Virus record (IMG/VR): IMGVR_UViG_3300009604_004140 | Span: 1-64,000 of that record | Reading direction: 5' to 3' (one strand) | DNA length: 64,000 bases | Origin: a virus | In this document: positions 1 to 8,689 of the stretch, piece after piece | Layout of the letters: the number at the start of each line of letters is the position of its first letter | Position numbering within the stretch: position 1 is the first letter of the stretch | The notes under the pieces: generated by a model | The model's database searches: none | Seen by the model: the letters and a program-made list of their open reading frames with translations, nothing else | What the model was told of the DNA's origin: nothing | Made by a program: the position numbers and the translations under genes

Positions 1-2930
1 CAGGGCGATTGCGAATATGTCATCGATGCCGAACATCTCATAACAAGCAGCGGCACCTGCGGAGCTAGCGATGGGGTGTCAAAGAAATTCTTCAACGAAC
101 TTGTCTTCAATTCGGGCTTGACGGTAACCGATCAGGGCGATTGCGAATATGTCATCGATGCCGATCATTATATCATAGACGAACCCTATTGCGACTGGGA
201 GCCGCCGGAACATCTTGCCAGTAGCCAAAAGTTTTTCAATAGAATCAGTGTTGGAACCGGGCTTTGGGTAAACCAAGGAGACGCTGGGGATTGTGATTGG
301 AGAATAAATGCCGATCATCAAATAACAGACAGCGGGACATGCGGGGTCACCGCTACGGTGGACAACAAGTTCTTTAACCAGCTAATCTTTAACTCCGGTT
401 TGAATGTGATTGAGCAGAGTGGTTGTGTCTATAGCATCGACGCCGACCACCTCATAACAAGCAGCGGCACCTGCGGAGCTAGCGATGGGGTGTCAAAGGG
501 TTTTTTCAAGGAGCTTGTCTTTAATTCGGGCTTGAAGGTCAGCGATCAAGGGGATTGCGAATATGTTATCGATGCTGACCATTATATTAGCTCCACTGGA
601 ACTACGGCTGCATGCCACGCAAATGAGACAGACATAAACAAGGAATTCTTCAACCACTTGAGCTTTACCTCCGGTATGGGCGTTAAAGACATGGGGGATT
701 GCAAATACGAAATTTGGTCATGCCCAACACAAGTAAGGGATTCTGGATATTGTAACTGGACTCCTTCTGTTGCCACCGCATGCGCTGACATAGACTGTGT
801 CGTCTTTGGAACAGGAATGAAGGTAACATCGCTTGTCGATGGAGACGCCGTAGTAGAGGCAGACCATTACCTTAAGGACACCTCAACCTGCAATCACCCA
901 TCTGTCGTTCCGAACTATAAGTTCTTCAACAAACTAAATTTTCAAAGTGGCTTATACTTGGCTGACAATGGAAATTGCGAATACAGCTTACAGGCGGACC
1001 ATTACATTAGTTCTACCGGAACCACATGCACCGTAACCGAGACGGATATAAACAAGGAATTCTTTACCCACCTGAGCTTTACCTCCGGTATGGGAGTTAA
1101 AGACATAGGGGATTGCAAATACGAAATTTGGTCATGCGCACCAACACACCAAGTAAGGGATTCCGGGTATTGCGATTGGACTCCTATTGTTGGGGCGGAA
1201 TGCACTGGCGTTGACTGCACCGTTTTTGGGACGGGCTTGAAGATAATGTCCATTGAAGGTGGAAACGCCGTAGTAGAGGCAGACCATTATATACATGATA
1301 GTGGATATTGTAACCACGTTCCGTCAGACCCTCTAGAAGGCGAAGGCAGATTCTTCAATAAGCTCATAGCAGGAACAGGCCTAAAGGTCATTGAAAGTGG
1401 TAGTTGTGCTTATAGAATTGATGCCGACCATTACATAACGGACAGCGGTCGCTGTGGCCATACTGCCACCGTATCAAATAAGTTTTTTAATCGACTAGTC
1501 TTTAATTCCGGTTTGAATGTAATTGATCAAGGCGAGTGTGAGTTTATCATCGATGCCGATCACCGTATAACAGACTTAGCCTATTGCGATGAGGTGCCTA
1601 CTGTAACTAATCAATTCTTTAGTCATCTTCAGTTTGGGGCGGGGCTGTGGGTTAAGGATAACGGCAATTGTGATTACACTATCCATGCCGACCACTATAT
1701 ATATGATAGCGGATACTGCGATTACATACCGTCTGATCCTACGCAAGGCGAAGGCAGATTTTTTGATGCCCTCATATTTGGATCAGGGCTAAAGGTTATT
1801 GAGAGCGGTAATGGATTGTGCAATTATAGGATTGATGCAGACCATTATATTAGCTCTACTGGAACGACATGTGCTGAAACCGAAAGCATAAACAATAAGT
1901 TCTTTACCCACCTTAGTTTTACCTCCGGCATTGGCGTTAAGGCCGTTGAGGACACGGTAGGGGATTGTAAGTATGAGGTTTGGGCATGTCCGGTACAGGT
2001 GCAGGACTCTGGGTATTGCGACTGGTCGCCTACTGTCGCTACCGCATGTTCCGACGTAGAATGCATTGTCTTTGGGACAGGATTGAAGGCAACGTCCCTT
2101 GTTGGCGGGGATATTGTCGTAGGAGCAGACCATTACATCAGCGCTACTGGATCTACGGCACTTGGCGGCACTTCTGGAATTAACCCAACCGATGCAGGTA
2201 TAGACCATAAGTTCTTTACCCATCTCAGCTTTACTGATCGCATGGGTGTTAAGGCCGTTGAGGACGCGGCAGGGGATTGTAAATACGAGGTCTGGTCACA
2301 GGGCGTAGAGGCCATGGATTTAAGCTGCTACGGTTCATCGGCCTACTGCAACAACAATAACCTGATGGTGCTTACCCGTCCTTACCAGTCCCCATCCATG
2401 ACGGGGCTAGTGGGAGGTCGGGGGCTTGGTTTGTATTATATCACTGGGGCCACCGCCGAGCAAGGTATGCATTATATAGAATCAACTCTCAGCGTAAGTT
2501 CTGGAAGCGTTCACACCGGCTGTGGGCAGGAGGCTAGCACCACTTATGTAACCTCGCTAGAATTCATTGACCTCGGGCGTGGCCTTGAGGGAATTCCCGG
2601 CCATAGCTGTGGTGCTGAATCTGACTGTGATATGACTATTAGGGTGAATCGTTATATAACAGACAGTGGACGCTGCAACCCGATACCGGCTGCCACGGTG
2701 TCAAATAAGTTCTTCAATGAACTGATCTTTAACTCCGGATTGAGGGTCGCGCAGGAAGGTTCGGGTTGTAATTATGTCATCGATGCGGACCACTATATTA
2801 GCTCCACTGCATCTAATGCGATAGGCACCGAGACAGATATAGATAGAGAGTTCTTTACCCATATCAGCTTTAGTGACACGATGGGGGTCAAGGATTTAGG
2901 GGATTGCAAATATGAGGTTTGGTCTCAGTG
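1..2930 (+). repeat. Degenerate in-frame tandem repeats, about 135-165 bases per unit
   Basis: These are the DNA repeats that encode the units of the 1-3417 protein. Most copies have diverged, but some stretches are nearly identical: the 48 bases at 37-84 match 451-498 exactly, and the segment near 1-30 recurs at 131-160. The identical blocks point to recent duplication or gene conversion between units. Copy order is mixed (several unit classes interleave), so expansion was not by simple end-to-end copying. Confidence 0.8.
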
Positions 2931-3417
2931 CTTGCAGGGTGTCGATATAAGCTGTACGACCGCACAGTCCGATTACTGCGGAAACCTTAACCTTGGGGGT
3001 GACTTAGGCGAAGTATTATGCATGACGGGCCTAGTGGCAGGTCCCGGACTTGATTTATATAAAATCACCGGAGACGTGGACTATCAAGGGATGCATTATA
3101 TAGAAACAAACCTTAGGATAAGTTCTGGATGCAGCACCACGGGCTACATACGGGGCCTAGAAACTATTACTCTTGGATGTGGCCTTAGCGGAACACCGGA
3201 GGATACATGCACTGACAGTATGACAGGTGAGAAGATTGGTTCTTGTGAGATGACCCTTAACCTTAACCCTCTTGCGTGTCCCGGAACGGTTACATCCGTT
3301 AGGTATGTAGATGATATTTGTTGTACCGGAGGAGGAATAGAGATAATTTATAAACATTTAAGGTTTAGTTCATGTGGATTATTTACGGGTGTTACAGGAA
3401 CAGACTCCTGTAGTTAG
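1..3417 (+). CDS. Cysteine-rich tandem-repeat protein, likely virion fibre or surface protein (5' end missing)
   Basis: The reading frame is open from base 1, so the start lies left of the window; at least 1138 residues are visible. I count about 22 units of 40-55 residues. The commonest form is FFN-x-L-x-FNSGL-x-V, then a Cys-Tyr pair, then IDADHYI and DSG-x-C. Variants alternate: FGTGLK units, SFTSGMGVKD units ending in YEIW, and long TGLVGGRGL/GMHYIE units near the C-terminus. Most units carry two or more cysteines at fixed places, which suggests disulfides or metal binding. No enzyme motif, signal peptide or membrane segment is visible. It lies directly upstream of another Cys-rich gene. 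A tail fibre, adhesin or capsid decoration role is inference from the repeat design; I do not recognise the family. Confidence 0.75.
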   Translation, partial: QGDCEYVIDAEHLITSSGTCGASDGVSKKFFNELVFNSGLTVTDQGDCEYVIDADHYIIDEPYCDWEPPEHLASSQKFFNRISVGTGLWVNQGDAGDCDWRINADHQITDSGTCGVTATVDNKFFNQLIFNSGLNVIEQSGCVYSIDADHLITSSGTCGASDGVSKGFFKELVFNSGLKVSDQGDCEYVIDADHYISSTGTTAACHANETDINKEFFNHLSFTSGMGVKDMGDCKYEIWSCPTQVRDSGYCNWTPSVATACADIDCVVFGTGMKVTSLVDGDAVVEADHYLKDTSTCNHPSVVPNYKFFNKLNFQSGLYLADNGNCEYSLQADHYISSTGTTCTVTETDINKEFFTHLSFTSGMGVKDIGDCKYEIWSCAPTHQVRDSGYCDWTPIVGAECTGVDCTVFGTGLKIMSIEGGNAVVEADHYIHDSGYCNHVPSDPLEGEGRFFNKLIAGTGLKVIESGSCAYRIDADHYITDSGRCGHTATVSNKFFNRLVFNSGLNVIDQGECEFIIDADHRITDLAYCDEVPTVTNQFFSHLQFGAGLWVKDNGNCDYTIHADHYIYDSGYCDYIPSDPTQGEGRFFDALIFGSGLKVIESGNGLCNYRIDADHYISSTGTTCAETESINNKFFTHLSFTSGIGVKAVEDTVGDCKYEVWACPVQVQDSGYCDWSPTVATACSDVECIVFGTGLKATSLVGGDIVVGADHYISATGSTALGGTSGINPTDAGIDHKFFTHLSFTDRMGVKAVEDAAGDCKYEVWSQGVEAMDLSCYGSSAYCNNNNLMVLTRPYQSPSMTGLVGGRGLGLYYITGATAEQGMHYIESTLSVSSGSVHTGCGQEASTTYVTSLEFIDLGRGLEGIPGHSCGAESDCDMTIRVNRYITDSGRCNPIPAATVSNKFFNELIFNSGLRVAQEGSGCNYVIDADHYISSTASNAIGTETDIDREFFTHISFSDTMGVKDLGDCKYEVWSQCLQGVDISCTTAQSDYCGNLNLGGDLGEVLCMTGLVAGPGLDLYKITGDVDYQGMHYIETNLRISSGCSTTGYIRGLETITLGCGLSGTPEDTCTDSMTGEKIGSCEMTLNLNPLACPGTVTSVRYVDDICCTGGGIEIIYKHLRFSSCGLFTGVTGTDSCS

Positions 3418-3428
3418 TAGGGATAATA

Positions 3429-4298
3429 ATGACAACAAAAGATATTCCCATGGGGGTGGTAACAAATAATGAATGTTGCATATGTTGCGATAAGTGCTGG
3501 GACAACAAGCCTCTAGACGCAAATAGCGGTTGCCCAAGAAGCTGCTGTACGTGCCCTCCCCTTAACGATCTTTGCATGACTCTTCATTGTGATCAGTGCC
3601 CTACCGTTGATGGAATGGAGCTTACCCTCTCAAAGAGCGTGGGGGTTGCTCTTTGTAGCGGAGAAAACCCAACAACGCGGGATGGTCAAATTAAATGCTA
3701 TGAATATAATCCGATATCCACCTTACAAAGCGGAATACAAGGGTACTATAATGAATATGAAAAATGGGGCTATACGGGAATTATTTGTAATGGATTGACT
3801 GTGGCGGGGTGCGGCACAGCAACGGCGGGGGAAAAACTAAAGGTCTCTTTATGCTGTTGCAATGAGCCTGACGAACACATCAACGCCACTATTCTCACTC
3901 CAGCCGACTGCCATACGTGTAGCTATCGTTTAACTTTTGAGTGGGAGCGCCATGTAGACAATTCATCATCAGATACGGACGATTTCTGTTCGTGCCCTGA
4001 GCCGGATGCTTATGGTGCAACAGAACAGATAATTCCTACTTGTGAGACGGCGGGGCCTCCTATTGACTGTGCCATAACATATTTGGACCTTACGTTCGAA
4101 AGCGGGACATGCCCCACCGGCAATCCAAGTCCCGGCTCTCCCTTTTTTCTTCATTATGAGCTGAGAACAAATGGTTCAGACAGAAGGGGTTGGTGGAATT
4201 GCGACTGTTGCCAAAATGGGGTCGGAGCTTCCGATAATGACGTATTGCTTGAGGTTAGTATTGTTGAAGGTGGCGGAACTGACGGGGCTTGCTCTTAA
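3429..4298 (+). CDS. Cysteine-rich protein, about 30 Cys in 289 residues, unknown function
   Basis: ATG follows AGGGAT, 11 bases after the repeat protein ends. Roughly one residue in ten is Cys. The first 55 residues hold a dense cluster of CC, CxxC and CPRSCC pieces; single and triple cysteines (LCCCN, DCC) are scattered through the rest. The middle and C-terminal parts contain beta-rich looking segments (LTFEWERHV, YLDLTFESG, FFLHYELRT). No signal peptide is evident. Its position and composition match the upstream repeat protein, so the two may form one surface structure. That link is inference; the fold is not recognised. Confidence 0.7.
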   Translation: MTTKDIPMGVVTNNECCICCDKCWDNKPLDANSGCPRSCCTCPPLNDLCMTLHCDQCPTVDGMELTLSKSVGVALCSGENPTTRDGQIKCYEYNPISTLQSGIQGYYNEYEKWGYTGIICNGLTVAGCGTATAGEKLKVSLCCCNEPDEHINATILTPADCHTCSYRLTFEWERHVDNSSSDTDDFCSCPEPDAYGATEQIIPTCETAGPPIDCAITYLDLTFESGTCPTGNPSPGSPFFLHYELRTNGSDRRGWWNCDCCQNGVGASDNDVLLEVSIVEGGGTDGACS

Positions 4299-5680
4299 TG
4301 CGCGACTTTATAAAGACAGATGAGTTAATTCGTTTGTGTTGCGACGACTTGATTCCTCAAATTTCTGGCCATAACATTAGCGGAGTGATCGGAATCCCAC
4401 GTTCGGGCATTATGTTAGCTTCCGTGATATCTAATCTTCTCCATATTCCTCTTTATTCTGTTGCAGAAAGTGGCCTTATTCTTCTTTCAGGAATGTCCAA
4501 GTGGGGAGGGGGGAGAATGGTTGATTTTAAAGAAAGAGAAGGAAAGTTTCTCGTCATAGATGATACTGTGTGGCATGGCGCTGAAATGAAACGCATAAAG
4601 GGAATATTAAAGAAGAAGCATCCCGAAAAAAGTTTTATTTTTTCTGCAATTTATGTGCCCGAAGATGAAATGAGGCATGTTGATTTTTATTCCAAGGCTT
4701 TTGAGAGATCCGAAGTTCCCTATCTCGAATGGAACTTTATGAGCAATGTCAATATACAAGAAACAATTTTGGATCTTGACGGGCTTATATGTAACGACGC
4801 CCCCCTTCCCATTTTAAAAAATCACCATGAATACACTGAATTTATTAATAAAGACGTTCCCACTAGCTACGTTCCGCGCAGGCTTCCATGTCATTGTATC
4901 CTTACAGGAAGATCTGAAAAATATCGAGAGGTTACCGAAAGGTGGCTCTTAAAGAACAGGGTACTCTATAAAGAGCTACACATGCATCCTAGGACGACAG
5001 GAGAAATATTGAGTTTATCTGAGTTATGTGAATATAAATCTAACTTTTTTTCTTCTTCCGACGCTAAATTACTTGTAGAAAGCCACTGCGGAATAGCCGA
5101 GTGCGTTAATGGAAAAACAGGAAAGCCCACTCTGTGTTTGCCCGAAGGAAAAATATTTGATATAAAGTATAGTAAAAAAAAATGCCATGAAGAAGAGCCC
5201 GTAGCTATGAATAGAGAAGAACACCCCAACCGAGAACATTTTTTAGAAAATGGGTTGCCAGAATGTCAATGTGAATCTGCTGGCTATTGCCCTATTTTCA
5301 AAAAAACTTTTGGCCCAACCCTTCATTCTATGTGTCAAAACAATCAGGCCTTTCGCAACAGCTATTTGGGAATGGTTAAAGACAGAGAAGCGGACCCTAT
5401 TCGCCAAGAAAGACTAAAAGAAATAGAAGAACGAAACTCTCAGGCCGTGGCATTTGATAGAGCTATTGAGGAATTAAAAGATGAAGGAATTTCTCTAAAG
5501 GAAGTTAGGGAATCCTCATCTGAGGGGCTTGGGGATACGATAGAAAAGGTTTTATCTAGGTTCGGGATAACAAAAAAACTGATGGAGAATGTCGCCGGAA
5601 TAGGAGGGTGTAGGTGCGACGAAAGAAAGAAATGGCTTAATAGAATATTCCCCTATGGCAAAAAGAAAAAGGGGAAGTAG
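4298..5680 (+). CDS. Phosphoribosyltransferase-like / HAD-like fusion with Cys-rich tail
   Basis: A TTG nine bases upstream is in frame, but the ATG overlapping the previous stop (TAATG) is the natural start, giving 460 residues. The N-terminal ~110 residues resemble a type I phosphoribosyltransferase: IGIPRSG, then a PRPP-loop-like FLVIDDTVWHGAEM. Residues ~155-225 resemble a HAD phosphatase (ILDLDGLICND, later ILTGRSEKYREV). Residues ~315-350 hold C-x-C, YC and a further Cys, a pattern I associate with other phage proteins. The last ~50 residues repeat as the next gene. Substrate is unknown; salvage or modification of a nucleotide or sugar is possible. The canonical PRPP motif is altered, so activity is uncertain. 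Confidence 0.6.
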   Translation: MRDFIKTDELIRLCCDDLIPQISGHNISGVIGIPRSGIMLASVISNLLHIPLYSVAESGLILLSGMSKWGGGRMVDFKEREGKFLVIDDTVWHGAEMKRIKGILKKKHPEKSFIFSAIYVPEDEMRHVDFYSKAFERSEVPYLEWNFMSNVNIQETILDLDGLICNDAPLPILKNHHEYTEFINKDVPTSYVPRRLPCHCILTGRSEKYREVTERWLLKNRVLYKELHMHPRTTGEILSLSELCEYKSNFFSSSDAKLLVESHCGIAECVNGKTGKPTLCLPEGKIFDIKYSKKKCHEEEPVAMNREEHPNREHFLENGLPECQCESAGYCPIFKKTFGPTLHSMCQNNQAFRNSYLGMVKDREADPIRQERLKEIEERNSQAVAFDRAIEELKDEGISLKEVRESSSEGLGDTIEKVLSRFGITKKLMENVAGIGGCRCDERKKWLNRIFPYGKKKKGK

Positions 5681-5682
5681 AC

Positions 5683-5847
5683 ATGGGCAGCAAAGGATTT
5701 GGTGATACAATAAAAAAAATCCTCAGCAAGATAGGCCTTACCGAGGAAAGATTTAAACAACTTTTTGGTAAAGAGGATTGTGGCTGCGACGAAAGAAAGG
5801 GCTTTTTAAACAGAATCTTTCCATATAAGAGGAAGAAAAAGAAGTAA
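5683..5847 (+). CDS. 54-residue protein duplicating the tail of the upstream gene
   Basis: ATG at 5683 is preceded by AAAGGGGAAG and ends with TAA. The protein contains GDTIKKILSKIGLT, then CGCDERK, LNRIFPY and a lysine-rich end. The same order occurs in the last ~50 residues of the preceding gene (GDTIEKVLSRFGIT, CRCDERK, LNRIFPY, poly-Lys). The two are therefore paralogous copies, one fused and one free-standing. The C-x-C-x2-R-x4-LN pattern with a basic tail could bind metal or nucleic acid, or act as a docking tag; none of this is shown. It ends 1 base before the convergent minus-strand gene. Confidence 0.75.
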   Translation: MGSKGFGDTIKKILSKIGLTEERFKQLFGKEDCGCDERKGFLNRIFPYKRKKKK

Positions 5848-5848
5848 T

Positions 5849-6295
5849 CTATCCAACAAAGCTATCCCAATAGCTCTGTTCTTCCTCTGTGTAGTGATTG
5901 CCATACTTGTCTCTTCCCTTTAAGTCTGCCACTTCCTTCCACACGCCTTCCCAGCCCTCTTCGTTGTTTCCTCTCACTCTGGCAGCCTTGTCATCAATAT
6001 AGAGAATTCCCGCTGGCTTTCCCATGTATGCGTGAGTGTACTTTACTCCATACTTTTCAAGCCACTCCAGCCACTCCTTATATCCTCGTTCGTATTGCAA
6101 GTGAATGTTCCCATTGGCACGGTCACCATAGCGAGCGGTATACAAAACTATATCATAGCCCATCTCATAAAGCTTATTAACCTGATCTATGCCGTATTGC
6201 AAGGGCGTTGCCTTGGAGTATTCTCCGTTCACCCCGGTTTTGTCTGCTATAACTCCGTCGCAATCCACTATTAATGTTTTGGATGAGTCTCCCAT
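5849..6295 (-). CDS. HAD-superfamily phosphatase
   Basis: Start chosen at the ATG at 6295 because GGAG lies 6 bases upstream; an in-frame ATG at 6307 has no ribosome site. The protein shows the HAD nucleophile motif DCDGVIAD, the second motif in LYTARYGDR, a KPAGILY segment and the acidic motif IDDKAAR. At 148 residues it is a minimal HAD without a large cap, like phage capsule-type or polynucleotide phosphatases. Substrate cannot be told from sequence. It is the last gene of a long minus-strand run and converges with the plus-strand module. Confidence 0.75.
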   Translation of the reverse strand: MGDSSKTLIVDCDGVIADKTGVNGEYSKATPLQYGIDQVNKLYEMGYDIVLYTARYGDRANGNIHLQYERGYKEWLEWLEKYGVKYTHAYMGKPAGILYIDDKAARVRGNNEEGWEGVWKEVADLKGRDKYGNHYTEEEQSYWDSFVG

Positions 6296-6309
6296 AGTTT
6301 TCTCCATAA

Positions 6310-6705
6310 TTAAGAGTCTTTTGAAACAGCGCTAGGCTTGTAAATAAACCATCCGCCCGATGGCAAGTATCCTCTATTTTTGTCAGCGTGGGTTTTTTCG
6401 TTTATTCTCTGTTCTTTCTGCTTCTCAGAAAGCTGATCCCATCTGATTTTTGGATAGATTTGACCACCCTTTTTTGTTCTCCCAAAAACAACCTTGGCTC
6501 GACACTCTTGACACACTACCTCAATCCAGTCATTCTCTGAGCTATCAAATCTACAAACAAACTTTACGTTTGGCGAACCACATTGTCCACAAGATTCATG
6601 CTGAAATACTTCCTGTATCCTTGCGGTTTGCTTAAAAAGATCTTCTTCTGTTTCTGCGTCTACCTCAAACCATAAATCGTTTGATGCTTTAATTCTAGCT
6701 TTCAT
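6310..6705 (-). CDS. Zinc-ribbon protein of unknown function
   Basis: The longest frame begins at 6747, but the ATG at 6705 has GGAGGCGAAA directly before it and overlaps the upstream gene by only 11 bases, so I chose it (131 residues). Two CxxC pairs (SCGQCG and VCQEC, about 25 residues apart) form a likely zinc ribbon in the first half. The C-terminal half is polar, with IRWDQLSEKQKE and a GYLPSGGWFIYK end. Proteins of this build are common among phages; no specific function is assigned. Confidence 0.65.
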   Translation of the reverse strand: MKARIKASNDLWFEVDAETEEDLFKQTARIQEVFQHESCGQCGSPNVKFVCRFDSSENDWIEVVCQECRAKVVFGRTKKGGQIYPKIRWDQLSEKQKEQRINEKTHADKNRGYLPSGGWFIYKPSAVSKDS

Positions 6706-7468
6706 TTTCGCCTCCAGAGTCAAAGGATTTGCGCCAGTTGGAATCATAGCCGATCAGTTCGTCTTTAATGGATTCTGGCTTGCGCTGATATTCAGATAGT
6801 GACGAAAGAAGCATTCTTCCCTGTAGATTGCTTACGGATTTTATAGAGTTCACCCCAGAACAAACCTCTTTCACAAAACTAACCAAGTCAACATTCAGCC
6901 TTTTGCACATTTGATTAATGGCAAGTATCTGCTGATCCGTAATGTCTTCCTCGGACGCCATAACGTCATCTTCTGCCGAATTGTTCATCTCTTCGGCAGT
7001 TATAACTCTCAGCTTTAACGCCCTGCGTAACGCCTTGCCTTCGGCTCGGGTATCGGCAGTTGCCACCAAGTGATCATTAAACGGAAACGGCACCTTGTCA
7101 TATCTAACATCGACACATCCGTCTACAGTGACTATAGCGTCAGTTTCATACTTCCGTATCTTTATAGTATGCTTCATTGTACATCTGCGTCCAGCGGCAG
7201 AGGGTAGCTCCAAAACGTCGCTGCGTGACTCAAGAATCTCACCGTAAATTTTTTCGGTTACACGCCTAAGGCCATCTACAGTAGGATTACCTTCCCTAAG
7301 CTCTGTGTCGTGAAGGTTGTCTAGAACGTATTCGCTCCATTCTGGATCGGCGTCAGTGTATACTTTACGCTCTTCGTTGCTATCGTCTTCTTTAAATCCC
7401 TCATCCTCGTTAATAACAGAAACCATATCTTCAAACTCATTAAGGGCTTTGTCTGCTTTAGTATTCAT
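6695..7468 (-). CDS. Unknown phage protein, possibly linked to DNA annealing
   Basis: 257 residues, with an acidic N-terminus and a middle segment TADTRAEGKALRRALKL. That segment resembles the A-E-T-R-A-x-G-R-A-L motif found in several phage single-strand annealing or ssDNA-binding families. The remainder (a KVPFPFNDHL segment and a helical C-terminus) gives no clear match. Start overlaps the upstream stop as ATGA. The motif is suggestive only, and the gene sits away from the replication block, beside an endonuclease gene. Treat the recombination link as weak inference. Confidence 0.5.
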   Translation of the reverse strand: MNTKADKALNEFEDMVSVINEDEGFKEDDSNEERKVYTDADPEWSEYVLDNLHDTELREGNPTVDGLRRVTEKIYGEILESRSDVLELPSAAGRRCTMKHTIKIRKYETDAIVTVDGCVDVRYDKVPFPFNDHLVATADTRAEGKALRRALKLRVITAEEMNNSAEDDVMASEEDITDQQILAINQMCKRLNVDLVSFVKEVCSGVNSIKSVSNLQGRMLLSSLSEYQRKPESIKDELIGYDSNWRKSFDSGGENES

Positions 7469-8271
7469 AGTTCTATGTACCTTTTATTTTCCTTTGGAAA
7501 TTCCTTACCAATCTGATCCAAAATATTAAGTAAATCCTCTAAAATTTTTCTTAAATACCTCTGGGAAATCCTTTTTGTTTGTCGTATTCTAATCAAAACG
7601 AGACCCTGTCCCAAGATAAGACCCGTCTTCTCTAAATCGGTTTGTTGGTTCTTCGTTAGATTTTTTTCTCCCCACACCGGAGAAAAGTGAGATGGGCCAT
7701 CAACCTCTATGGCGGTTCGTAAGTCCTCTACGAAAAGATCTGTTTCTAACCTCTGATTTTTTAGCCAATGTTCCTTATGGAATTGTACCCTATAGTTTCT
7801 TGCTGTTAGTTCTTCAAGCAGAAATCTTTCCAGCTTTGATCCGGTTCTAGCGGCTTCCCTGATGGCGTCACTTCCTTTTCTAATTACTTCTTGCTTTTCT
7901 TTTTCTGTCTTTTTATTCCAAGATTCCTTCCCTGCCTCAGATCTTTTGGCTCTCTCTTCTTCACTAAGACTGTCCCATATTAATCCCTGACTTTCGCTAA
8001 TTTTTAGTTTAGTGTTCTCATTAAGCTTCTTTCCCTTTGTGGGATGAAGGGACCTTCCTTTTTTGAGGGCCTCTTTTTGCGCCCCGCTTTTACTTCTGGA
8101 TAGGATACCAAGCTTTTTTGCTTCCCTCCTAACCTTATTGGGATATGTATTTAGCATTTCAGCTATTTGAATCCAACTTAGCTTTTTATTACAATAAGCC
8201 TCTTTCAAAAGAGATCGTTTTTCATTTTCTTGAAGGCTCCAATAGTCTGAGAATTTATTTTTAATGTTCAT
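7465..8271 (-). CDS. HTH/NUMOD-like plus VSR-like endonuclease (possible homing nuclease)
   Basis: 268 residues; ATG preceded by GGGAG. Residues ~1-55 look like a helix-turn-helix (SWIQIAEMLNTYPNKVRREAKKLG). Residues ~75-100 match a NUMOD3-type DNA-binding strand (KGKKLNENTKLKIS). Residues ~145-240 carry a PD-(D/E)XK or VSR-like nuclease core: ETDLFVEDLRTAIEVDG, then SHFSPVWGE and a Q/D/K-rich helix. NUMOD repeats are typical of homing endonucleases, so this may be a free-standing mobile nuclease, although a general phage DNA-processing role is also possible. It separates the zinc genes from the glycosyltransferase cluster. Confidence 0.65.
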   Translation of the reverse strand: MNIKNKFSDYWSLQENEKRSLLKEAYCNKKLSWIQIAEMLNTYPNKVRREAKKLGILSRSKSGAQKEALKKGRSLHPTKGKKLNENTKLKISESQGLIWDSLSEEERAKRSEAGKESWNKKTEKEKQEVIRKGSDAIREAARTGSKLERFLLEELTARNYRVQFHKEHWLKNQRLETDLFVEDLRTAIEVDGPSHFSPVWGEKNLTKNQQTDLEKTGLILGQGLVLIRIRQTKRISQRYLRKILEDLLNILDQIGKEFPKENKRYIEL

Positions 8272-8689
8272 TTAAAAGCTCCCTAAAATCCCAGTCTTCA
8301 ATAATTCTGGTCGGCTTTTTGAATAAATTAGAAATGATTTCGTAGTCTTTAGAATTGGAAACAAGCAAATCCATGTCGTCGTTTAAGTATATCCTTTTAA
8401 GGCTATCATACATTAAGTCAGATGCCTGTGTCCATTCCATAGAAGTTATGTAAAAAAACTTTCTTTTGGGTGCCGCCAGAACACGGGAAAATTCCGCAGT
8501 TCTAATGTCAGTGGCTATTAGGGTTCCTCCAAAACTGTAGGCTCGCAACGGTTGCAGTTGGGGGATTTGTTTAGTATCTTCCGGGAGTACCCGAGAACTA
8601 AAAACGCAATAGTCGATATTGGCATCGCCCAAGGCAGATATTTTTTCTATTTGTTCTTTTGAAGGATTGGAAAGTAATATACCTAGCAT
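8261..8689 (-). CDS. Hypothetical protein in glycosyltransferase cluster
   Basis: 142 residues, start and stop both overlapping neighbours (TAATG at 8689). It begins MLGILLSNPSKEQ and has alternating short hydrophobic strands (IDYCVFSS, LIATDIRT, KFFYITSMEW, DLLVSNS), suggesting an alpha/beta Rossmann-like fold. I recognise no family. Tight coupling to the next gene implies a joint role in glycan synthesis. Confidence 0.55.
   Translation of the reverse strand: MLGILLSNPSKEQIEKISALGDANIDYCVFSSRVLPEDTKQIPQLQPLRAYSFGGTLIATDIRTAEFSRVLAAPKRKFFYITSMEWTQASDLMYDSLKRIYLNDDMDLLVSNSKDYEIISNLFKKPTRIIEDWDFRELLNEH

Noticed and set aside
1-2930. CRISPR array in the left repeats
   Set aside because: Repeats are in-frame, degenerate and lack unique spacers; they encode protein units.
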